Assembly (NCBI GenBank): GCA_902729315.2
Contig: LR746272.1
Coordinates: 6,759,827-6,823,826, forward strand
Direction: 5' to 3'
DNA: 64,000 nucleotides
DNA from: Spirodela intermedia
Lineage: Eukaryota; Streptophyta; Magnoliopsida; Alismatales; Araceae
Part shown: in pieces, positions 27,401-40,347 of the stretch
Layout: each line of letters begins with the position of its first letter
Position numbering within the stretch: the stretch's first letter is position 1
The notes under the pieces: generated by a model
What the model was told of the DNA's origin: nothing
The model's database searches: none
Seen by the model: only the letters and a program-made list of their open reading frames with translations
Made by a program: the position numbers and the translations under genes

Positions 27401-30400
27401 TGGCACTAACCTCACCGAGACGGCTGAAAGCCCCGAGTATACCGCCATATAGAGTAGCAAAAATGGCATACCATATTTGTGCGTCCATGAAATATACCTA
27501 GTGACATATCTACAGTGAGTTCAAACCAATAGCCAGATCAAGAAGACACAGAAACAAAACATTCTCCAGATTACATTACCAGGACGATTGGTGCCCATAA
27601 TGAGATGACAACACCAATGTTATATTTCACTGCATCATTAAAGTAATGATTAAGTACCACAAAAGCGCATGAATTTATCAAAATGAATGAATTATTACCA
27701 TTTGGGAAAAATTCGTGCCACTCATAATTACTGATTCTCATGTTCATGATAACCTTGGTTGGTTCAATTAAAGGGGAAATCTGTGATAAAAAAAAAATAT
27801 TAGGGACGGAATTTTTGTTAGTTCTCACAATTCAATTAGTGATAAATAAATAATGTTAACGGTGAAAATAAACTAAAAATTCCATAAATAGCTATAGCAT
27901 CATCGTTCAAATATGATGTATCCATCAGTTATCGCCACACAAAATGAAGATAAGGGCACATAGCAATCTCAGCATGATGCATATACCAACTTCATTCTAA
28001 ACAGATAGATTAATCACATGAAGATAGAATGTCTAGTTTTGGATATGCAATACTTAGTATAAGTCAACCAATAAGATCTATTGTATTAAGTGGACAATAT
28101 TAACTTGCACAACATCAAACTAGATGAATTCAAGAGTTTCATAACTTGCAGAAACATAAAAGGAATTGTGGATAGTCCAGTAGATCTAGACACTTGTTGG
28201 CTAAAAGGAGAACAAATCGATAATCCATGCAGGAGAGATATAGAATACCTCAACGTAGTAACTGAATGCAAGTTTGCTGATGAGTAATAGGATCCAAAAG
28301 AGAGTGTATCTGTTTTTCCATTTTAGGTAAATATTTTGATCAATGGAAATATCAACTCCAAAATAGTAGAAAATTGAAGCCATAATTAATTTACCTTATG
28401 AGTGAAACCGTGTCCTCATGCATGCCCCTTCCGACATATAATTTTGGCTGTAAAAGAGATTATCATCAAATGAATTAAAAGTGAAAATAACCCAATCAAT
28501 TAATGATTCAAAGAAGTTAATACTTACCCGAGACCACCAGAGGAAAAAAATAACAATACGCCAATTAGAGAGTTCCATTTTTCGCTGTAGTCGTGGAAGC
28601 AAGAATAACAAAGCTGACACTATGTTGGGTATGAGGTATAATGCAACAGCAAAACTAAAAAATGTCTGATTTCTCAAATTGCCAAGCCAATTGCTGAAGA
28701 ACTTGACAAGTCCCGTCGGATTCTTCATGGAGCCTGAATAGCCTATTGGTAGTATTATCAGCCACACAATTGCTACTACCAACTTCAGGAGATATCTAAC
28801 GATCTGAGTAGAGTGCATGTTGCCCCATGCTTTCCAGCTAAGAACTATATCAAGAGCAGCTGAAATGTTCAAGAAAGTGTAGGAAAGAGTTACCACCGGT
28901 AGCACATGGGGGTCATTGACCGAACTCTGAAAGCATACCTCAAAACACATTGAAATTTGATGTTATTGGAAAATAAACATGTTTCCATGTTTCTTTCGGG
29001 ATGAATATTAGACTAACATTCTATCTCCCCAGTTAAATGTATCTATAAAATGTGATGAGTGGTTTCCATCTATCAAACATCGGTGCCTGCTCCTTTCACA
29101 AGAAGACTGAGAAAACTAAATTATGCCAAATGGGACACTTGTAGACTATGCAAGAAAGCTTAAGAAGGGCACCAGAATGAAACACTCACAGAATTTAAGT
29201 TTGATATACAAGCATTTTATTCACTTACGGAATACCATTCAAATTGACACGCATGGTCTAGACACAACATAAAAATTCAAAATCTATAAAATAAAATAAA
29301 TCGTGAATTTTGAAAATAATCTTTAGCCAGAGAAATTTGACCCATGTGACTCTTAGCTGAGCTGGAGTGGCATATCCATTTCCAAATGTACAGATTTACC
29401 TATTTTTTCAAAGCACAAACAAGAACATTGTTGTACTGTACCTCAGTCATCATCCAACTCAACAGAATCTACACTAGGTGATATGAAATCCGATTTCCAC
29501 CCTCGAGCTTCGTCCATACTATTGCCTTTTATGCCTCTTCCGTGAGATTTAAACTGGAAAAAATTTAGAACTACAAACTCCCAAGTTCATGTTTATAGTG
29601 AAGACACACAATATGTACCATACACATGTTAGCAACTACATCTGATCGATGAAGATCTTCCATCTCATTGTGAGTTTAAGAATTTTAGTTTTCTCATTTA
29701 GTTGTTCATTACTATTTTTTTGTCTATATTTTACATTCACTCGCTACCATGAATAAATAAAATGGGCAGGATCCGTCATTATTTAACATTCCAATAGACG
29801 TCTAAAGAATTGAGGAGAAATTACCTTGAATAAAATTGAGTAATGCAGCAGTAATAAAGATACTCAAAACACCTCTAAATACATCTGCATCGAAAATGGC
29901 AGAAGGGGATCCCGAGGGACTCCAAGCAACAATCACCATGGCCTAAGAAAAGAACAACTGGATTAGGATTATTCAAATCTTCATGAATGTACCAGCAAAC
30001 ATCTGTCCAAGATCAAAGCGGACAGCACCTGCAATGCCAATATAAAGAATATCCACATGCGATCAAAACTTCGGAAGAGATGCCAAAACGTGCGGATTTC
30101 AACAAAATTTGTCTTGGGCTTCCTTCGACCACCACCAAGTCGATCTTGATCCTGCAGTCATTTTCCACGTAAAAAAGAAATAAGATTCCAATAAACTATT
30201 AACGTATGCATGTCTATTGTTAAACTTGACTCAGGAGAAAGATTTCGACACTTCATGGAGTTACTGATAAACTAAAAATAAAAATTAGATAAATGGAAAA
30301 AGAATTAACATCTCATCTTTGGAGTTCCTTTCTTCTCATTTTTACTTTATAACTAGGCCACAGTAACCAGAAATTATAATTCAAGTCTCACAAGACGTAG

Positions 30401-33400
30401 ATAGGAAATCTCTCCCGGTTAAGGAAAGCCCAGGAATCAAAGATGGGACAAACGTAGACAGTACTATATCTAGTCATCAAGTGTGTAAAATAACTATCAG
30501 ATGCAGCCTGGTGGGGATGGAATTCTCCATATTCATCGCATAAGTAGACAATGAGAGACCACACAGCTTCATTTCAAAAGGAACCATGTGAGGGAGCACA
30601 TTACAACTGTCTAGTGACAAATGAGAGCCCACCTTACATCAATTTTAGGGAACACATGGTTACAAAAAGTAGACAAGTGATGACTGAGAAAACAACAGCC
30701 TGATGGAGACGAATGGAGAGAGGAAAGCAAAGGCATCATTTATTAATCTATAAAACTTAAATTCGTAAAACTGCTATCTTATAAAAACTAATTGTCATAT
30801 AACAGAACCTCAAGGGCAATGTTCAAGTTAATGATGAGCATTGTTTTTTTGTTTTCCACAAATTACTTTACTGCCTCCTTGACATGACCTCAAGTGTTCC
30901 AATTTTGTATTTAAACTTCACAGATCATAAAAAACTAAGGTACCAACCAGAATATATTCATTCATATTGAAACATGTCTAGGCTTTGGGATTCGAAATGT
31001 GTCCAGTTTCAACAAATTCACCCATATTTGAAACATCCCGAGGTACATGCTAGGAACCAGTTGTAATGGAAACCTCTGATAATATTGTTAATCTATGCGC
31101 AATGTGTGGAGTAATAGATGGACCTCACATATAAATAATTAAGATCTGGAAATATCAACCAAGCATAAACTATTTTAAAAAATTGTTGAAACCAATGGAA
31201 CAGAGTACAGAGATGTACCTTGCTAATCAAATGAAAGTAATTCAGTTACATTAAAGAAAAAATAAAGTATGATGTAAACCCAACCTCCATTTTAGAATGT
31301 CGATTGCGTGCTTTCGCAAAAAAGTCTCCTTTGGGCTTCAACGGCCAATCCAATTTTAAGCATTCTTCGGACCTGAAACAGGACATTAGTTGCGCATGAG
31401 ATTTATGGAAACATAGCAAGAGATATAAAAGATTAAAGAGGCACTGACCAAAATAATTCGTTTAAATCATCATAGTTTCTCCACTTTGAATGGCTGGCAG
31501 TTCCACGATTATTTCTTTGTGATTCCTTTTTCGACAAAAGAACAGCAACACTGGTGTATGAATTTATAAAAACAGAAAAATAATTAACAATGGAAGAGCA
31601 TAATTGCCATTACCTTGTGCAGGACATTATATATTGGAGTGATGACTTCTTTCAAAAACCACTCTTCTCCACGCTGCACATTATATTTTTCTCCAGTATC
31701 TCTACCCACATCCGGATTTAAAATGCTATATAGCTCTCCTGCCATCTTAATAAGATTGAGCAACGACAATTCAGTGTTGCAGAAAGACAGGAAAGAAGGG
31801 CATATCATGAGATCTCGTCTCATAAATAAACTGAAAACAAACATCATGTAACCAAATTGGAGTTTTGGGGAAGGACGGGAAGCATGTCAATCTTTGTCAT
31901 CCTAAAATGAGAACATTAGGTCATTTTCAAAGTAAAACTTAATCTTATTGCAACATCCGCAGAGCCAATTACTTATACTCCAAAATTAGTAAACAGGTTG
32001 AACAATTGATTACCTGAAAAATCCAGGAAAGGATTTTGAGCATGAATAAATCCATCCATGTTATTTCAATTTGTTTTATTCAAATACCTCACCCGTTCAA
32101 AATAAAGGTAAGATGTACGTTTGACTAGAAGCATAGGATCTGTCAACTGCAGAGGCCATTTTTCTGTTGTTTCGGGAATTCATTTATGGAGCAAGTCACG
32201 TTTGCTAAGAGAACATGATATTCCAGCACACAGCTGACTATTCCAGGATCAAACAGAATAAAACCAAGGGATGATTAAGAGCATCCTTTGGTCTTATTCT
32301 TACAATGACAGTCACAGGATTAAAGGTTCAATAGTCATAAAAGAACGAAATACGCTGATTAAGAGCATTATACCAAAACTATAACATCTGAGTACCTTTT
32401 AATCGAAACATGGCAACATAAACAAATGTTTCATAGCCAAAAAAAAAAAACGATCGTCAAGTGCAATGTCAAAAACATTCACATGACACCATTCAGGCCA
32501 GCTTAATAGGTCTATTTCCTTTAGTAATGCAACAAAGTAGTAAAGCAATAAAAGATTCAAATGCTCTCCAGAATAAAGCAAAAGAACTTACTTTATGAAA
32601 TATATAGCAAAGACATTCAGGCATGAACCTAATATTTGAGGCTTCACCCCAGATAAGAAAATGCAGTGCAATATAAAGAAGCTCAAACTGTCGATTCTTG
32701 GGGTTCTTAGGATACCTGCAAGCCGCATTATAAATGAGAACTTGGCAGGAATAAATGATTTTTTTTATCACATTCAAACACCAAGAAACAATTTTAAACA
32801 GCGATTAACTTACTTGATATTAGAATTCTCACGTAAATATGCACACCATGTCTCATAATTTTTAAATACCTTTCCCATTAAACTCTTCACATGATCAATT
32901 TCCATCTGTCAAGCAATAGCTAAATTATCAGTTTTATATTTCAACGAAGCGTTAGGTGGCATAAATATTAAAAAAAATTCTACCAAGGTATCATCTTTTT
33001 CGCGCTTCATCCGCATCTCAACATTTGCAAGAAGCAAAATTAAGTGCTCCCGTTGGTTTTCCACATTCCCTTTCTACAATTCAAATTTAAGGACAGAGAG
33101 ACACTATTCAGTAAGGGCATTCTGGTACCAATAAAAGAGTTAATATTTCAAACGACTTGAAGCAGCCCATGCTTCCAATAAACAGAAAACATGGTAACTG
33201 GAAGACTATGAATGCAGAGTAATGCAAACATGGAAGGTAAAGCACCTGAAACCCAAAGGTTAACCCAAGCCAGTCGAGTAAATCATGAATAGATCTGTTT
33301 TCCCCAGCGAGCATCGAGCTGTTTTCAGATTCATCTTGCTTTTTAGTCGTTAGCTTGGGCGTAGGGAGGTTGCCAGTCTCACACAGGGCATTCACTGCAG

Positions 33401-36400
33401 CTTTAATCTATTACTCCAAAAAATTAAAACACAAGGAAGTCAGCTAAGTTGTGGAACACAGAAAGAATCAACAATAAAAAATAAAAAAAATATACCCATT
33501 GGAAATATAAACCTTACTTCAGAAATTTTCATTATTGCTGGTGGAGTGCCAGAATAACGAATTGGAAGGATATTATACTGGGCATAGTGAACTTTGTTTC
33601 GCTCAACTTTGCTAGCATAGCCTTCTATCTGTAAGTGCATTGAAAATCTTGGAAAGGAACCCTCCAATGGATAATTTATAAAACTTTCATGAAATAAGAT
33701 GAAAAAATCAAACCTCTGTATCAACGTCTCCGGACCTTTTCAGAATATCAAATAATATTGTAGCAACCTGATAGTGTTTTGCCATCTCCTCCCTATTTTT
33801 ATAAATAAATAAAGAGAGAGGAAATTCTATCACAATCGAAATCTTACTGCTGCCATCTTCTCACTGTTTTTATAAACAAATGAAGCGAGAACAAATTAAA
33901 GAGGAATCGGAAAATTATTTTCGATGTATTAGTAACGAAATCTTACGGTTTTCTTCTCACAGGTCCTTCGATAAACGTCTTATAGTAGTATCGATAAAAG
34001 TTTATTACTTCCAGCAGATTATTCGTTGCCACCATTCCCATATCTTCCTCAGCCTGCCGATATAAAAAAAATTGAGACAGAAAAATGAATATGGATAATT
34101 CTCACATACACAGATGAAAGAAAGCAGAAGAATATCACCATAACTGATTCCACGATAGGACAGATCTGTATACAGGATTTCTGGATATAAACCACAGTTG
34201 AAAGTACATTAATCGCTATTATAAATCTCTTCAGGAAAAGAGTAAAGAGTTAAGATGCCAACTTGGACTACGACTTCAAACTAAATGCATCACAATCATC
34301 CAAAGTTGATTCACTGATAGACTCGTCATCCATTTTCCCCATACAAAGAAGCAAAAGCATAATACACATTAAGCGGATTTAACATGCAAACTTAGTTTAG
34401 ACACATACTGTAAATCTGACACAAAAAATAATGTTCTATCGGCTGCAAGGGATTGTCATACGCTGGTACACTAGAACAGGTCCACTTCAGACCATGACGA
34501 AGGCTGGTTGAGTACAAGTCAACCTAGCCCATAAATAACCTAGCTCAACTTGAATTGCGTACAGCTCTGACTGTATTACATAGTCACATAACCCGAGCTG
34601 ATTCCTATCATTTTAATCTAGCTGTGATAGATGAAGACGATTTTGAATGGAAAATGGGCAAAAATATCAAAATGTGCATGCCCACTTCTGTTCAAATTGA
34701 CCAGGGTTATCTGGCGATACAAATAGAAACCCAATATGTAAATAAAAAATATATTCTAGGGTTCATCTTTATAAGGACACAAAAACAAACTCATAGTTAC
34801 AAGCTACAGACACAAAAAACAGGACATTATAACGAGTTCTAATAAACATATACTCATAGTATACCAACGAACTACCAAACAGAAAACAAGAATATCACCC
34901 TTACGGGAATTTCAAAATGAATACTTTACTTTTTTTAATTTCAGTATCATGTAATTATATACCTGCTTTATCTTATTCATCAAGTATACATATTTCATTT
35001 TGTTAATTAATTCTTAATATATTAAAATAGGACTATTGTGATCACCTAAACATTACAATATGGCATCAGTGCTGGATGATTACCTTGGTTCCCTTTAAAA
35101 ATAAATCCATATTTCAAAATCCAAAAAAATGGAATCACAAGAAATAGGAATGCTTTGTACCAAAATCACTGATATCAACTATTTTAGACAGACAGCGACG
35201 ACGACTTAAATGACAAAAAAGGACATCCATATAAAATTGGGAACTCAACATATTTGATTACTTCCGGATCAGTTATCACCAGTTAATGGAGAATACAAGG
35301 AATTAGGCGATGTCTTGAAAAAATTAAAAAGTTAAGAGCTTTCCGAAAAGTAATCTCTTATACCACAAAAACGGGGGATCCAGATGTTGTTAATTTTTCT
35401 GATATATATTATGCGAGATCAAAGACTATTAGAAAATCTAGTGATTATGAGAAAACATTATTGAAGTAAAACTTTCGGTAACTATATATCTGAAACACTC
35501 AAGGATGCCAAAGTATAAACTAAACTCCATAAATTGACAAGAGTGTAAAACGTAAGAATTGCACCTTCTCTAACTTATGAAGGAGATAGGTTTTGAATTG
35601 ACGAACACCACGCCCACTTGAGGTTTTGTCCATGTTGTGAATCCTCTCAAATGCAGCAAAGCGGCCTAAAAATCACAAGGAAGAAGTTTTTGAGATCACA
35701 GCAAAATAAGTTAGAAGAATAATCACAAAAAAAAGAATAATCACAGCAAAAAGGTGAATTTTATAACGTAAATTAGTATATTAAATATTTACATACAACG
35801 CATTAAAGTAAAAACCGAAAAGAGAATTTACTCAATACCAAAAAAATTGTCCCGTGTTCCAATACTCCAACTGGCCTGTTGCCGTTAATCACAGCAAAGA
35901 AGAGTAAAAGGGTATTGCTACATTGTTTATGCCCTATAAACTAGCCATTATCTACGCCAAGAAAACAAACAAGACCAACAGAAATCCAGTCAATCTTTTT
36001 CCATTGGTCATCATGTCTACGATCTGTGTAAGACATACAGCAATGAAGATAGAATTATAGCTATAAGATAAGAATTCTCTACTTCTGCATGATTTTGTTA
36101 GGATCTAATCGTCCTTGCTCTCGTAGCAACAATATCCCCAATCCAAGAACCAATCTTCCCAAGGAAACCGTGAATTTAAGGAAGTTTAAAGCATAATTAA
36201 CCTAAAAGCTAAGATAAGGATGTCGAAATGTAAAATATTGATTTAAAGGGACACACTAAATCGCCTCTTTCCTTCAGAGTCTCGCAGCTGATCGCTATGT
36301 CAAGCAGCTAGATGCCTAAGTCAGGCCAAGCAATCAGAACCACTGCTTGAAGAATTAAAACTCTATCTAGAGGGATCCTTAGGCTGATTGTTTCCCCAAA

Positions 36401-37138
36401 GGGATCACAGATTCATTTGTCAAACTGTTTCCACCTTTCATCTTTTGCTAGAGATTTTTAAGAAAACCCAGGGAACACTAGTGTGTCCAATCCGCTGCAC
36501 TATGAGCGGCATACAAGCAGTGCGGCAGTTGAACTCTAGAGATCAACTGATCTCAATGATTTTCTTTTTACAGGCTCCCCCTCCTTTCAACAATTTTCAG
36601 CTACCAACATGACGACACACGATGGAGACATGAGTTGATTCAAATGAAGTCTGTGATGATGTCCTGCCACACACTTGCATCCTTCACTGAATCAACCTGA
36701 TAATTAAGACAACGACTGTGATATGAAGAATACGTGAACCTGACAAACTCAACTGGAACTACTATGCAAAATGGGTTTGGTTTTCATTGTCTGAAAGCTT
36801 TTCCATAACGTAGATTCAACCAGATATTGGCTGTCAGGTAAATAAAACCTTTGTTGGGTCTTCATTTACGAGAGCAAAAAGATTGACGAATCTAATTAGA
36901 ATGCCAAGACTGAGAGCACGGAGCAGTTACAGAAGTAAGCGATCCGCGGGTACTCCTCCTCCAGTTCATTGGCGACACGAAGGATGGGAGCAATGGAAGA
37001 GAGGGAAGAAGGGATGAATTCACTGTCCGCTCCAGCTACATCATCCTCGGGGGCGTCGATCATTGTGGGCAGCCTTGTGATCTTCCTCGACAGAGACTTC
37101 CTCGGCACAGGCCCTTTGGTGCCACTGCTGGACGCCAT
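16365..37138 (-). CDS. CALS7: Callose synthase (1,3-beta-glucan synthase, GT48), CalS6/CalS7 clade, complete
   Basis: Plasma-membrane enzyme that polymerises UDP-glucose into callose. Forty-two exons sum to 5787 nt (1928 aa, stop at 16367-16365), phases all consistent: 37138-36931, 35665-35565, 34053-33947, 33792-33714, 33628-33518, 33407-33246, 33073-32984, 32905-32814, 32715-32592, 31745-31614, 31525-31449, 31372-31285, 30151-30029, 29942-29825, 28859-28528, 28447-28395, 28309-28249, 27780-27699, 27629-27580, 27497-27411, 26738-26634, 25914-25820, 25736-25655, 25556-25393, 25297-25174, 25075-24975, 24864-24753, 24690-24539, 22546-22437, 22352-22230, 22141-22073, 21811-21625, 21424-21325, 20537-20415, 20341-20223, 20097-20014, 19036-18924, 18860-18631, 18468-17674, 17584-17534, 16921-16736, 16649-16365. 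The MASSSG start and the [20 protein letters not shown] motif place it with CalS6/CalS7. In Arabidopsis CALS7 makes phloem sieve-pore callose; CalS6 versus CalS7 needs a tree. Length is typical and no break was found. Confidence 0.94.
18631..26738 (-). other. Callose synthase catalytic loop (exons 21-38, residues about 760-1490)
   Basis: The large cytosolic GT48 domain. Landmarks: [16 protein letters not shown] (exon 22), [12 protein letters not shown] (23-24), [19 protein letters not shown] (28), [15 protein letters not shown] (29), [20 protein letters not shown] (30-31), [19 protein letters not shown] (32), [14 protein letters not shown] (33), [20 protein letters not shown] (34), [16 protein letters not shown] (35), [16 protein letters not shown] (35-36), [20 protein letters not shown] (37) and [18 protein letters not shown] (37-38). 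All expected blocks are in frame. The longest intron (22547-24538) splits exons 28 and 29. Confidence 0.88.
22547..24538 (-). other. Longest callose synthase intron, with simple-sequence blocks
   Basis: A 2-kb intron between exons 28 and 29, with donor AG|GTTTTT and acceptor gtcag|C. It contains a C homopolymer near 23889-23899 and a (CTCTCC)n tract near 24203-24232. No transposon termini or coding domain are seen. Confidence 0.6.
27411..30151 (-). other. Callose synthase first transmembrane cluster (exons 13-20, residues about 458-759)
   Basis: Hydrophobic helices occur in sequence: [17 protein letters not shown], then [78 protein letters not shown] and [20 protein letters not shown]. The block [13 protein letters not shown] and the GRGMHED motif mark the usual loop positions. 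Exons 16-19 are very short (50-82 nt), as in this gene family. Confidence 0.85.
31285..37138 (-). other. Callose synthase N-terminal cytosolic region (exons 1-12, residues 1-457)
   Basis: This contains the family's conserved N-terminal blocks. They include [19 protein letters not shown] (exon 2), [19 protein letters not shown] (exons 3-4), YAQYNILPI (exon 5), the [13 protein letters not shown] segment (exon 6), [12 protein letters not shown] (exon 7) and [20 protein letters not shown] (exon 9). Exon 11 begins at an AAG acceptor (GAATCAC at 31525), which is needed to keep phase. This region precedes the first membrane cluster and in the family is thought to bind regulators. Confidence 0.85.
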
Positions 37139-37537
37139 TCCCCTCCCCACGAGCTTAGTTCCTCACTGCGCAGCCCACCCAGGAGAGAAAATAAGGGGAT
37201 ATGGATGATGGCTCTTCTTCTTCACTGCTCCTTGTGTACCTGCCTGTTCAGCGGGAGGTCGGAAGACCGCTTGCCTTCTCTTCTTCCGGCTGCTTTTCTC
37301 CCTCCCCCGCTGGAAGGAACACCAGCAGATGGACATGAGAGGGAGCAAGCACGCAATATGAAGCTCCATAGCTTCCCACTTTTCTCTCTCTTTCTCCTTT
37401 CCTACCGCCATAAACAGTCAGACTCCCAGGTGGGGTTTCTCTGCTTTTCCTCCTCCCCCACTTTCCGCCGGGGAACGGAGGAAGCAGCGCCAAGCAAGGA
37501 ATGTAATGGAGCCAATGGAGCCGCTTGCTTCACTGCA

Positions 37538-37576
<39 letters not shown>

Positions 37577-38792
37577 TCTCTTGCAGTAGCAGTGGGAGAG
37601 AAAGGCAGTGCCTTTCGATTACCGAGGATGCAAGCAAGGAATGGAATAGAAAAAGAGCTGCTGCTTACAGTCCCTCTTAACTCTTACTACAAGAACGTGT
37701 AGTTAATTAGTTTTATATCCATACCAAGATCATTTATTGCTATAAAACATAGTTTTATTTTAACCCCCATCTTATAACGGTTTATGCCACGTGGCTTCCA
37801 TCCCGAATAACAACCTCACAACAAATCCCGGCCGTTCTCTTTCCCGCGCGAGAACCATATTTTTGATAAATTACTTTTAATCGCTATAATTAATGTATTT
37901 TATTTATATCCCAAAGAAATGACCAGAGCTACTGGGCTTTTGGGCCCCTCTAAATCTTCGTGAAAATAATCCTATAATGACCCATATTTACTCGGCCCAA
38001 ATCCAATAAGAAGCCCAAAACCCTCACACCCTCTCTCTCTCTCTCCCTCTACTCGGAGAGATTGTGCATAAGGGAGGGCCGGCCCGGAATCTTATGTTCA
38101 TAGCTCGAAGCCCATTATATGGGCTACGAAAGGCAAAGAGAAAGATCGCCGTAACCGGGGCAGGGCCTGGAACGGGCTGGCCAATGAAAGAAAAAAAGCC
38201 CGTCCTTTTTTTCTATCGAGAAGCCTCACCTTCGAGAAAATCGGCGACGCTGCATGCCCCCTCTCGCGAGGGTTGCAGAAGAGGAACCTCCACCTCTCTC
38301 CTCCCCTCCCCCGCCGCCTCCCTCCACCCCGCCGCCACCTCCTCCACCTCCTCCTCCAAATCCCCGTACTCGTCGTACCTCGGCGGCTGCGACGCCGGCG
38401 ACGGCGGCGATGGCGGCGGCGATGGTGCCGATGGTGGCGGAGGGGGATCTTGGAAGGAACTTTCGTCTTCTCCGGGGGGCAAGACGAGTCTCCAGATGTT
38501 ATCGTCGAGGTGCCATTGGAGGTGATGCCCGAGAGCTGGTCGCCGGTGGGGCATCTTCGGAAGGGGGAGGACTCTGCGGGGGGGCGGCGCCGCCGGTCTC
38601 TCTCTCCTCAGTGGGCGATGTGGAGGTGGGGGAGGGGGAGGAGCTTTAGTGGGGAGGAATCGGGCTTGTTTTTTTTCTCTGGCTGGCGAAATGCGACGGC
38701 CGTGGGTTTCCAATAATGGCCGTCTCCATCACCGTAGACGGCCAGCTAGGGTCTGATGTGTGGGAGAAGCATGCTGACAGTGTTGGTATCTC

Positions 38793-38858
<66 letters not shown>

Positions 38859-39260
38859 CCTGCAGTTACCTCACGATCATCACTGTGGCAGCTCATCTCT
38901 CTCTCTCTCTCGCGGGGTGGGGTGGCGAAGAGTGATGGCCATGGGTATCTGAAAACGGGGGTCTGCGTCGCCATGGATGGGCACCAGCTAGGGACTGATG
39001 TGTGGAGAAACAAAAAATTAGGATTGTTTTTTACTACGAAACCAACCCCGAAGTCTCGAAACCCATTCTCTCTCTAACACGTAGCACGTAGCCATCCTAC
39101 GATCCTTCTCTCTCTCTCTCTCTCTCTCTCTTTCGGTGTGCTGGATTAAGCATGTTCATCCATAAGTAATGTGAGATTTTCAAGTGGTTCGTATTCGTGC
39201 CATGTGACTGAGAGCGTCACGTGTTTTTGCCAATTTACTCGTTTTTCTTTGCTTTCCCTT
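37139..39260. other. Callose synthase 5' flank and microsatellite-rich intergenic region
   Basis: The first 500 bp hold the probable leader and promoter of callose synthase, including a CT run at about 37541-37582. A GC-rich block at 38220-38700 has proline/glycine-rich open frames on both strands that match no family I know. A compound microsatellite (CT then TA) lies at about 38791-38858, followed by further CT runs near 38897-38912 and 39103-39131. No supported gene. Confidence 0.5.
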
Positions 39261-39269
39261 CAATTAAGG

Positions 39270-39574
39270 GTAGAGAGAGAGAGAGAGAAGAGACGGCGGA
39301 GAGAAATAAGAGAGGATGGAGAGAGAGAGAGAGAGAGAGAGAAGAGACGGCGGAGAGAAATAAGAGAGGATGGAGAGAGAAAAAGAAGAGACGGCGGAGA
39401 GAAATAAGAGGATGGAGAGAGAGAGAGAGAGAGAGAGAGAAGACGGGAAAGAGAAATAAGAGACAATGGAGAGAGAAAAAGAAAAGACGGCGGAGATAGA
39501 GAGAGACGAGACGGCGGAGAGAAATAAGAGAGGATGGAGAGAGAAAAAGAAGAGACGGCGGAGAGAAATAAGAG

Positions 39575-39609
<35 letters not shown>

Positions 39610-39770
39610 CGGGAAAGAGAAATAAGAGACAATGGAGAGAGAAAAAGAAGAGACGGCGGAGAGGAAGAAGAGAGGATGAAGAGAGAAAGAGGAGACGGCG
39701 GAGAGGATGGAGAGAGAGAGAAAGAGTGAAGAGACGGACGGATAGAAGACAGGGTGGGAAAGGAGAGAGA
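39270..39770. repeat. GA-rich minisatellite with a higher-order unit
   Basis: Units of about 35-45 bp built from agacggcggagagaaataag and a variable (GA)n spacer repeat for about 500 bp. A larger block, taagagaggatgg followed by its neighbours, recurs at 39361 and 39525, a higher-order period of 164 bp. Open frames through the array on both strands (Glu/Arg-rich or Ser/Leu-rich) are products of the repeat. Confidence 0.85.
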
Positions 39771-40347
39771 AAGAGCACGCATGCATGCATGGATTCTTGT
39801 CCCCGAGCACCCTGAGAATCTTGTAATAGTGCTGATTTGCAAATAACCACTCATTGAAACTAAACTTATAATTAAACCACAAGTACCACATATTTAGTTC
39901 TTTACTCCGGCGACATCTTAACCCCCCCGATGATACCTAAGTTACGTAATATTAATATCATTGGAACGTTTCCATTCCCTAAAACCTTCATTAAAACGTG
40001 TCTTGGGTATTTTTTACGCTTTTTTTCTCCGAATAATATGATTTCCATATAGCTAATCATTGTAGTTATGTACAAAGAGAGAGAAAGGGAACGATGCAAT
40101 TATTCATAGATATATCCCTCTATATTCAAAGAGTGAGCGACTTAGATAGAGAGAGAGAGGGGTGTCTTATTTTGTTACAGTGCCAATATGAAATCTTTGA
40201 GGGGGTTTTTAGTCATTTTAGAGGGAAATGGCAAAATGGTTATTATTATTAAAAAAGGTACATGGGATGGGTCATTAGCCATGAAATCGATGAGTTGGGT
40301 CTTCCCCACGAGAGAGAGATGGAGAGAAAGGGGACAGACGGCTACAA
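39771..40347. other. Intergenic sequence downstream of the ABCB pseudogene
   Basis: AT-rich with short GA runs; no gene recognised. It forms the 3' flank of the minus-strand ABCB pseudogene. Confidence 0.4.

Noticed and set aside
38064-38716. Overlapping GC-rich open frames on both strands (up to 166 codons)
   Set aside because: Proline-, glycine- and arginine-rich frames appear in several frames at once, as GC-rich non-coding DNA gives. No start context, splice structure or known motif singles one out.
39221-39891. Long Glu/Arg-rich and Ser/Leu-rich open frames (up to 218 codons)
   Set aside because: They are translations of the GA minisatellite in different frames.
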